Shown one piece after another: positions 56,878 through 64,000 of a stretch of 64,000 nucleotides of DNA. The stretch comes from Pleurostoma richardsiae (lineage: Eukaryota; Ascomycota; Sordariomycetes; Calosphaeriales; Pleurostomataceae), in the NCBI GenBank assembly GCA_030052745.1, contig JANBVO010000032.1, forward strand, positions 186,001 through 250,000, in the 5' to 3' direction. Position numbers and translations under genes: made by a program. The first letter of the stretch is position 1; every line of letters starts with the position of its first letter. The notes under the pieces are model-generated. The model saw only the letters and a program-made list of their open reading frames with translations. It was not told the DNA's origin and did not search any database.

Positions 56878-58845
56878 TTACCAAGCGCTCACCTCGAAAT
56901 TTTCCTACAGAATGTTAGATATCGGCCGTGGAATCTGCTTCGCGAAGGGCGACTCACCTCAGGGAAGTACGTCGTGACAACGGTACGGTCCGCAAACTTC
57001 CTGCCCGCCAGGGCCTTCAGGGCCTTGGTAGCAGACTCTGTGCTGTCGAACTTGACGAAGATCTTGCCCACGCCAGCCGACTGCCTGCTACCCCCGGTGG
57101 GCCTGGGGACCTTCAGCTCCACTACCGTGCCGTATTTGGCACACTCCTCCTTCACATCGTCACAGATTTCTAGATGCCCTGGTCAGCGTCTTCCGGTTCA
57201 AGCCAGGGGAGGATGGCGTAGCCATCTAAGAGCGCTCACCTTCATAGTCGTCGTTATCCATCAACTCCTCGGGAGTGACCATGTTAAGCAGTTGCAAAAC
57301 ACGGCTGACTTCGGACTCGGTAGACGTAGTCCCCGCGAGCATGGACATGGCGTTGACGCCCATCTCCACGCCTGCAACCTGGGTGATGCCGATGCTCGCC
57401 TTCTTGACCTTCAACTTCTTGTCGCCCAGCTCCATGCCATTCAAGCCCTTGATAGCAACGTCTGTGGAGGCGGCGTCGACATACTCGCAGAAAGCAATAC
57501 CCTGGTTTATATCAGTCAGCTATCGGCCGCTGGCATGCGTAGTACGGTCGGCACTTACCCGTGATTCCTCGGTGCTGCGGTCCTGGACGAGAACGAACGC
57601 CTTCAGCTCGCCAAACGAGGCCAGCAACTCCGTGACCTGCTCGGCTGAGAGATATGGCGGGATGTTGGCAATGCTGATCTTCTGAGGGGTGTCGATCACG
57701 ACGTTGGAAACAACGCCCGGCTCATACATGCTCTCGTCGACCACCGCAGGGACGATGTAATCCTTTGGCCGTCGAATCTCTAGCCCCTGCTTCCCACCAT
57801 TGGCTGCGCCGTTTCCATCTACCGCATCATCCGCCTCCATGGAAATACCGTCAAGGGCAAGCGCGACGGTAGCATCGGCAGATGACCTGAACTCGACCAG
57901 CGCAAACGAGTGGTCCGGAGCGATTTGAGTGAGGATGCAGGGGTCAGTGCCCTCGATGACATTCAGTCCGTTTAGCTGTAGGTTGAAGAAGGACTGCAGA
58001 CTGTCTTCGGTGGCGGAATGCGGCAGGTTGGACACGATGAGTCTCTTCGCCTGGCGCGAATTGGTCGGCTTCAGTGCCGCGCCGTTGACCTGGCTGCCGG
58101 GCTGGTTCATGAAGGCTTGGAGCTTTGTCGGATCCATAGCCTGCTGACGGGGGGCACCTGGCAGGGGGAACATGCCAGACAGCTTGGCCTGCTCGGCCGT
58201 CACGTTATCGTAGCCTGGCGGCTTGATGTCCCACTGTGTCAGCCGCCTCTTGCGCTCCAGCACCGGCACAACGTCCGTCAGATCCGGAGTGGGCTCTCGC
58301 TTCTTCGGCGGCGGCGTTGCGCTGCGCCGACGTTCCACCTCTCTTTCTTGGTCGCGGTCGCGGTCGCGCCTGCGCGGTCGATCACCGAAGTCGCGATCCC
58401 GCCTCGGCCTCTCGTCGTCGTCCCGTCGCGCGTCGCGTCTGGAAGCACCTCTGTCGCGGTCCCATTCTCTCTCCCCTCCGCGACGGTCCCGACCCGAGTA
58501 GCGGTCTTCGCGCTCTCTGTCTCGATGGCTCCGGCTCGAAGAGTAGGAGTCGTGCTCGTTGCCGCCGCGGCGCGCGCCGTAGTCTGGCGACCGCGAGCGA
58601 CGCCGGGGGCGGTCTCTGTCCCTGTCTCTGTCACGTCTATCATCGCGATCACGTCGAGGCTAGAGATGGTTAGAAGTGGTTCTATACGCACGAAATGAGG
58701 CTTGTGCACGTACCGGAAAGTCTCGCGAGCCGCCGTGGCGACCTCCGTCTTTGATCCCCAAAGTTAGCAAGAGCACCACTATATGTCTCTCGAAGCAGAG
58801 GTGAGATCGAAGCTTACCTCGACCTGAGTATCCGTCTCCGTTCAT
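56878..58845 (-). CDS. U2AF2: Splicing factor U2AF large subunit (U2AF65)
   Basis: Six exons (58845-58818, 58748-58714, 58659-57559, 57501-57240, 57169-56958, 56904-56878) give 554 aa; introns are 53-70 nt. Residues about 10-125 form an Arg/Asp-rich RS-like domain. KRRLTQWDIKPPGYDNVTAE (about 158-178) matches the segment next to the U2AF35-binding linker (human WDVPPPGFEHITP). RRM1 is at about 226-323 (RLIVSNLP..), RRM2 at about 347-425 (KISIANIPPYL..), and the C-terminal UHM at about 460-545 contains VVELKVPRP and GRKFADR (the R-x-F motif). The end is EENFEVSAW, coded by a 27-nt final exon. U2AF65 binds the polypyrimidine tract in the nucleus, and its UHM contacts SF1/BBP and then SF3B1. The gene is divergent from OGG1 and two genes from SF3B1. 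All exon joins keep frame and recover conserved sequence. Confidence 0.95.
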
Positions 58846-59280
58846 ACTGCTGCTTTGCCGGCTCGATGTGGAGATAATCGATAGATAATGCCGAGATGCA
58901 CGAAGGTGGAGGGAGCTCTCACCTTGCCAGTGTTGTGAAGCTCTCCCTTGCGTCGCAGTTCAAAAATCAATGAGGCGAGGCTGGAACTTTTTGCAGGTAG
59001 AGCTGCTAGTCCGTATCGGGAACTAGCGCGGAGGTGCAGCAGCGAGCCCCTGTTGGCGAGAGCTGGTGGGTCCCTCGACTGTACCTACTGTACTTGGTAC
59101 GGAGGTACAAATCCAATCTCTCCAGCTTCAAAAGGGAGAGAGGCTGAGACAGATCTGGGCAACTTGGTGTGCTTTTTCAACATATAAGTCACTTCCCTCG
59201 ACGGTCCCTGGTACCTGTGCCAAATATTCACTCGATCTTTCATAGCCTTTCACTTTTGTTCACAGAGGACTTCAGAGTTT
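58846..59280. promoter_or_regulatory. Divergent promoter of U2AF65 and OGG1
   Basis: The start codons are 435 bp apart and face away from each other. A GTAC-rich inverted repeat (TGTACCT at 59080-59086, AGGTACA at 59103-59109) lies near the middle, and ATATAAG occurs near 59181, about 100 bp before the OGG1 start. Confidence 0.6.
59080..59109. repeat. GTAC-rich inverted repeat in the U2AF65/OGG1 promoter
   Basis: Seven-base perfect arms TGTACCT and AGGTACA are separated by 16 nt that contain two further GTAC words. It resembles the intergenic stem-loops at 10321-10348 and 19539-19554. Confidence 0.6.
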
Positions 59281-60619
59281 ATGGGTGCTGCAAAGATTTC
59301 CGAATGGCGGAAGCTGCCCCTGAGTCTCGCCGAGCTTTGCATCGACACTACTCTCCGTTGCGGCCAGTCGTTCAGGTGGCGCAAGATAAACGATGAATGG
59401 TTGGTCCATCACAGGGACATGATACAGAGTGATCAAGCATTACTGATGCAAAGGTCAGGAATTGTACACTGCATGGCCGGCTTGTATCCTTGAAGCAGGA
59501 TCCCAGCCATCTCCACTACCGGGTGACATGGCCCGAGGCGAGTTCCGTCCCGCCTTCTCTTTCGATGCAGCCGAAGGAAGGGAGCAACGGTGTTGAGCCC
59601 GCTGCAGATGACACGGAGGCTCTGCTGAGGAACTACTTCAACCTGCAACATGATCTCACCTCTCTCTATGAGGTGTGGGCTAAAGCCGACCCGAACTTTC
59701 GGAAAAGAGCACCCAAGTTTACGGGTGTTCGCATCCTCAACCAGGACGCATGGGAGACCCTCATCTGCTTCATATGCAGCAGCAACAACAACATCTCACG
59801 GATATCACAGATGGTTTGTCATCTGGGGTAACATAGCCCAACTTGACCGCTAACTGCCTCGCTTAGGTACAGAAGCTCTGCCTCCATTACGGGCCACTAA
59901 TAGGGAGAATTGGCGATGACGTTTTTCATGGCTTCCCTACCCCGGACGCCTTGACTGGCACTTCTGTCGAATCTCATCTCCGAGAGCTGGGATTCGGATA
60001 CAGGGCCAAGTACATAGCAGAGACAGCTCGCATTATCGCCAAGGAACGGCCTCGGGGCTGGCTCCTGGGGCTGAGAAACCCGAACAGCCAAGCATGGGGT
60101 AATGAGGAGAAAGCAACGACTAATCAGATACCGGTATCATACAAAGAGGCGCACGAGCAGCTGGTTGAGCTGTCGGGAGTCGGGCCAAAAGTCGCAGACT
60201 GTGTGTGCCTAATGGGCCTTGGATGGGGTGAGGCTGTGCCCATCGATACACACGTGTGGCAGATTGCCGTGCGGGACTACAAGTTCGGCAAGAACAGCAA
60301 GACAAAGACCATGAACAAGGCCATGTACGATTCAGTTGGTGATCACTTCAGGGCGCTTTGGGGGAAGCAGGCTGGGTGGGCACATTCAGTATTGTTCACT
60401 GCGGATCTGAGGACGTTCGCAGATCGATTGCTTGAGAAGAAAGAGGAGGTGTTGGTCGAGATCAAGCAGGAGGCCGTGAGTGAAGATGCAGCAAGGCCGT
60501 CAAAAAGGAGGCGGATTGCAGTCGCAGAGATTGTCAAGACTGAGGAGGTGGAGAATATCACTAACACGACCGTCACTGTTAAGACAAGAACCAGCAAGCG
60601 GAGGAAAACGAGGTCATAA
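59281..60619 (+). CDS. OGG1: 8-oxoguanine DNA glycosylase/AP lyase OGG1
   Basis: Three exons (59281-59399, 59459-59813, 59867-60619) give 408 aa. The first intron (59 nt, weaker GTTGGT donor) was chosen because it recovers INDEWNCTLHGRLVSLKQDP; the second (53 nt) has GTTTGT and a CTAAC branch. The N-terminal domain starts SEWRKLPLSLAEL and CGQSFRW, the product-recognition region. The helix-hairpin-helix is LVELSGVGPKVADCVCLMGL, with catalytic Lys266, followed by PIDTHVWQIAVRDY with catalytic Asp285. NNNISRISQMV also matches the family. The C-terminal tail of about 70 residues is extra relative to yeast Ogg1 and holds two basic clusters, KRRRIA and SKRRKTRS, probable nuclear signals. OGG1 removes 8-oxoguanine opposite C and nicks the abasic site. 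All active-site residues are present. Confidence 0.96.
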
Positions 60620-61118
60620 ATATTTATCGTCAGACAGGACTCAGGAACGCAATAATCACCACGGAGTATAGCAACACATTGGCGCTCATTCCGTATCTCC
60701 AAGCGCATAACAATAGAAACTTCCCCTTTCAGCATGTGACGCACCGCTGAGGCTAAGGGGCAGGTTTCCTGCACCAGTCAGAGAAATGAAAGGATATCGC
60801 TGAATGTTTCGCGGCGATACCCAGGATAGGTAGCTCTCATAAGTTGGTGCGGCGGCTGAGGTCGCACATGAGTTACGATAGCAGTGATGTACCGCGTATC
60901 AGGCGCAGCTTAGCGCACGGACCAGTTGCAGACGTGATTAGCTAAGGGACAGCGCGCCACCAAGAATTTTCCAGCCTTGCGGCTGAGGACAAGAGGCAAA
61001 ATTAAACCGACGACAGTTGACGAGCCGGCGATATCGAGGAGCACCAGACTCTCTGCATCCGACATCATCTCCAACCCGCAGGAACCGTCAATAGATGTAG
61101 CCGAACCATCGCGTCAAG
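60620..61118. promoter_or_regulatory. Spacer between OGG1 and SF3B1
   Basis: This 499-bp tandem spacer contains the OGG1 3' UTR (an AT-rich AAATATTTAT follows the stop by a few bases) and the SF3B1 promoter and leader. No gene seen. Confidence 0.6.
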
Positions 61119-64000
61119 ATGTCTGACGCGGACTTCGAGCAGATCCGAAGGCTTCAGGCCGAGCGCAACGCGGCCTCGGCCGCCAAGAAGGGCTCGCGGA
61201 CCTTCGACCCTTCCAGCCAGCGTGCCGACGCCTCGAACAAAGTCAAGTTCGGCGAGATCGCTGATACGGATCTGTACGAGCGCGATGCTGGCGACAAGTT
61301 CTCTGGCTACAACACCTCGATCCCTGTCGACGGCGATGACGATGCGGACATGCAGGATGCTGACACCAGCCGCCGGCTGGTTGGGCAGTATACAGCCACG
61401 ACCGCCCAGATCGACGAGTTCTCTCGTGGCGAGGGCGTGGAGGAAGATGACATTCTAGCTGGCAAGGGTGAACGCAGCAACCGAATCGCGGACAGAGAGA
61501 CTGATTACCAGAAGCGCCGCTTTAATCGCAACCTCCACGAGGAGGGTGAGGGCTACCGGGAGGCGATGGAGAGACGCGAGCTCGAGAGGGAAGAAGAGCG
61601 GATCCGACGCGCCATCGAGGCCAAGGCGAAGGGAGAAGATGACAAGAGCGAGGTGCTGGATCACAAGCCCACGCTCAAGGACGACGAGGACAAGGAGAAT
61701 ACTGAGGCTGGCTCGACGGACGCCTCGGCTGGGCGCAAGCGGAAGAAGAGATGGGACGTCGCCACAACAGAGGTCAAAGACGACGCCAACTCTCAACCGA
61801 CAGAAGCAAAGAAGCGCTCACGATGGGATCAAGCACCCTCCATCCCTGTCCCCGGAGCCGATGAGGCTCCCAAGAAGCGCTCACGGTGGGACCAGGCTCC
61901 CGCAGCCACCCCGGTCGGCAACCAAGGCCTCGCGACTCCTATGCACCCTTCCCAAAGTGCACTAGCTCCAGCGGCCTTTGGCACCGACATCACTGGACGC
62001 AATCAACCGATCAGCGATGAGGAGCTCGATGCCATGTTGCCTGGAGAGGCGGAGGGATATAAGATCCTGGAGTTCCCTCCTGGCTATGCCCCCGTGCGTG
62101 CCCCTGCTCACAAGATGATGCAGACGCCAGTGCAGACGACGGGCTTCATGATGCAGGACCCCAACAGCGCACGGATCACTAGCCAGCAGATGCCCAAGGA
62201 GATCCCCGGTGTGGGTGATCTGCAGTTCTTCAAGCCAGAGGACATGGCCTACTTCGGTAAGCTGACCGATGGCGCTGACGAAGAGAGCCTGAGTGTGGAC
62301 GAGCTCAAGGAGCGGAAGATTATGAGGCTTCTTTTGAAGGTCAAGAACGGCACGCCGCCTATGAGAAAGACTGCTCTACGGCAGCTGACCGACAATGCAC
62401 GAAGCTTTGGCGCCGGTCCGCTCTTCAACCAGATCCTACCGCTGCTCATGGAGAAGACGCTCGAGGATCAAGAGCGGCACTTACTGGTCAAGGTCATCGA
62501 CCGTATTCTCTACAAGCTGGATGACTTGGTCCGGCCATACGTGCACAAGATCCTTGTCGTCATCGAACCGCTCCTTATTGACCAGGACTACTATGCGCGG
62601 GTTGAGGGTCGTGAGATCATCTCTAACCTGAGTAAGGCCGCTGGCCTGGCGACCATGATCAGCACGATGAGACCTGACATTGATCATGTCGACGAGTATG
62701 TTCGCAACACGACGGCACGAGCGTTTGCTGTCGTAGCATCTGCACTCGGTATTCCTGCTCTCCTCCCATTCCTGCAGGCCGTCTGCCGGAGCAAGAAGTC
62801 ATGGCAGGCACGGCACACCGGTGTCAAAATTGTCCAGCAGATTCCCATTCTCATGGGCTGTGCTGTTCTGCCACACTTGAAGCGTTTAGTAGACTGCATC
62901 GCCCCGAACCTCAACGATGAGCAGACGAAGGTCCGAACGGTCACTAGTTTGGCTATTGCTGCCCTGGCAGAGGCCGCCAACCCATATGGTATTGAGAGCT
63001 TCGACGACATCCTCAACCCTCTCTGGACGGGCGCGCGCAAGCAGCGTGGCAAAGGCCTGGCAGGTTTCCTGAAGGCTGTTGGCTACATCATTCCCCTTAT
63101 GGATGAGGAGTACGCCAACTATTATACCTCCCAGATCATGGAGATCTTGCTCCGAGAGTTTTCTTCCCCGGACGAGGAGATGAAGAAGGTTGTGCTGAAG
63201 GTGATATCCCAGTGTGCGGGCACAGAAGGAGTCACCGCAGGGTATCTGAAGGAGCACGTGCTGGATGAGTTCTTCAAGAACTTCTGGGTCAGACGAATGG
63301 CCCTCGATAAGCGGAACTATCGGCAAGTTGTCGAGACGACCGTTGACATCGGCCAGAAGGTGGGGGTGAGCGAGATCCTCGAGCGGATCGTGGTCAACCT
63401 CAAGGATGAGAGCGAGGCCTACCGTAAGATGACGGTGGAGACTGTTGAGAAGCTTGTCGCCTCCCTTGGTGCTGCCGACATCAACGAGCGGCTGGAGGAG
63501 CGCCTCGTCGATGGCATCCTTCACGCGTTCCAGGAGCAAAGCGTGGAAGACATAATCATGCTGAACGGCTTCGGCTCTGTCGTTAATGCGCTCGGCACGC
63601 GATGCAAGCCATACCTGCCGCAGATCGTTTCTACGATTCTGTGGCGGCTGAACAACAAGTCTCCCACGGTGCGCCAGCAAGCAGCAGACCTGATCTCGCG
63701 CATTGCTATAGTCATGAAGCAGTGTGGCGAAGACGCCCTGATGGGTAAGCTCGGTGTCGTCCTGTACGAGTATCTCGGAGAGGAGTATCCTGAAGTCCTG
63801 GGCTCCATCCTCGGCGCTCTGCGATCTATCGTCACTGTCGTGGGTATCAGCCAGATGCAGCCCCCTATCAAGGATCTTCTACCACGCCTTACCCCTATCC
63901 TCCGCAACCGGCACGAGAAGGTGCAGGAGAATACCATCGACCTTGTAGGACGAATTGCAGACCGCGGTCCCGAAGCCGTCAACGCACGAGAGTGGATGCG
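61119..64000 (+). CDS. SF3B1: Splicing factor 3B subunit 1 (SF3B1/Hsh155/Prp10), 3' end beyond the window
   Basis: An uninterrupted frame of 960 codons starts at 61119 and is still open at the window edge, so the last several HEAT repeats are missing here. The start [16 protein letters not shown] is typical. The N-terminal part is charged and contains three UHM-ligand motifs: KRWDV (Trp212), SRWDQ (Trp236) and SRWDQ (Trp257). [17 protein letters not shown] (about 368-384) and [18 protein letters not shown] introduce the HEAT superhelix. [20 protein letters not shown] contains Lys604, which aligns with human Lys700, the residue most often mutated in myeloid neoplasms. SF3B1 is the core of U2 snRNP that clamps the branch-site helix. 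The N-terminus is shorter than in animals, with fewer ligand motifs. Identification is certain; only completeness is unknown. Confidence 0.98.
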   Translation, partial: MSDADFEQIRRLQAERNAASAAKKGSRTFDPSSQRADASNKVKFGEIADTDLYERDAGDKFSGYNTSIPVDGDDDADMQDADTSRRLVGQYTATTAQIDEFSRGEGVEEDDILAGKGERSNRIADRETDYQKRRFNRNLHEEGEGYREAMERRELEREEERIRRAIEAKAKGEDDKSEVLDHKPTLKDDEDKENTEAGSTDASAGRKRKKRWDVATTEVKDDANSQPTEAKKRSRWDQAPSIPVPGADEAPKKRSRWDQAPAATPVGNQGLATPMHPSQSALAPAAFGTDITGRNQPISDEELDAMLPGEAEGYKILEFPPGYAPVRAPAHKMMQTPVQTTGFMMQDPNSARITSQQMPKEIPGVGDLQFFKPEDMAYFGKLTDGADEESLSVDELKERKIMRLLLKVKNGTPPMRKTALRQLTDNARSFGAGPLFNQILPLLMEKTLEDQERHLLVKVIDRILYKLDDLVRPYVHKILVVIEPLLIDQDYYARVEGREIISNLSKAAGLATMISTMRPDIDHVDEYVRNTTARAFAVVASALGIPALLPFLQAVCRSKKSWQARHTGVKIVQQIPILMGCAVLPHLKRLVDCIAPNLNDEQTKVRTVTSLAIAALAEAANPYGIESFDDILNPLWTGARKQRGKGLAGFLKAVGYIIPLMDEEYANYYTSQIMEILLREFSSPDEEMKKVVLKVISQCAGTEGVTAGYLKEHVLDEFFKNFWVRRMALDKRNYRQVVETTVDIGQKVGVSEILERIVVNLKDESEAYRKMTVETVEKLVASLGAADINERLEERLVDGILHAFQEQSVEDIIMLNGFGSVVNALGTRCKPYLPQIVSTILWRLNNKSPTVRQQAADLISRIAIVMKQCGEDALMGKLGVVLYEYLGEEYPEVLGSILGALRSIVTVVGISQMQPPIKDLLPRLTPILRNRHEKVQENTIDLVGRIADRGPEAVNAREWM

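Overview
The window is nuclear DNA of a filamentous ascomycete. The gene set (RIM15-type PAS/kinase/receiver protein, HapB, AVT-type transporter, Dpy-30 COMPASS subunit, LSM2, RPS13, U2AF65, SF3B1), the short GT..AG introns (mostly 53-134 nt, often with CTAAC/CTAAT branch sites), and the moderately GC-rich, pyrimidine-rich leaders and GTAC-rich palindromes point to Pezizomycotina, most likely Sordariomycetes. The genus cannot be fixed from sequence alone. I saw no AT-rich RIP-like tract, recognisable transposon or virus-like element, CRISPR array, rRNA or convincing tRNA.

Layout. 1-2772: no gene recognised. 2773-8745 (-): RIM15-like kinase of 1,965 aa. 8746-16380: 7.6 kb without a gene. 16381-18208 (-): bZIP transcription factor, four exons. 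20759-21830 (+): lysophospholipid acyltransferase. 22481-25318 (+): PSO2/SNM1 interstrand-crosslink nuclease. 25768-26700 (-): LSM2, with a 14-nt first coding exon. 28325-29272 (-): HapB (NF-YA). 29273-40295: 11 kb without a recognisable gene. 40296-42137 (+): vacuolar amino-acid transporter. 42138-47105: 5 kb without a recognisable gene, ending in the pyrimidine-rich leader of an unrecognised Ser/Pro-rich protein (47106-47975 +). From 50.9 kb the window is gene-dense: FAN1 nuclease (-) divergent from SDC1/Dpy-30 (+), RPS13 (-), U2AF65 (-) divergent from OGG1 (+), then SF3B1 (+), which runs off the right edge.

Themes. Three DNA-repair enzymes lie within 38 kb: PSO2 and FAN1 (both act on interstrand crosslinks) and OGG1 (8-oxoguanine). 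Three spliceosome components are present: LSM2 (U6), U2AF65 (3' splice site) and SF3B1 (U2). U2AF65 carries a UHM and SF3B1 carries the RWDQ-type ligand motifs that UHMs bind, with only OGG1 between them. The remaining genes concern nutrient and stress control (RIM15, HapB, bZIP, AVT) and chromatin (SDC1). Fungal housekeeping genes are not operons, so this is linkage rather than a co-transcribed system, and I found no clear evidence of a wholly new system. The most open questions are the unrecognised 289-aa protein, the large gene-free blocks, the receiver domain of RIM15 with Glu in place of the phospho-acceptor Asp, the repeated AAATTTTCGCT element before RPS13, and the recurrent GTAC-rich inverted repeats.
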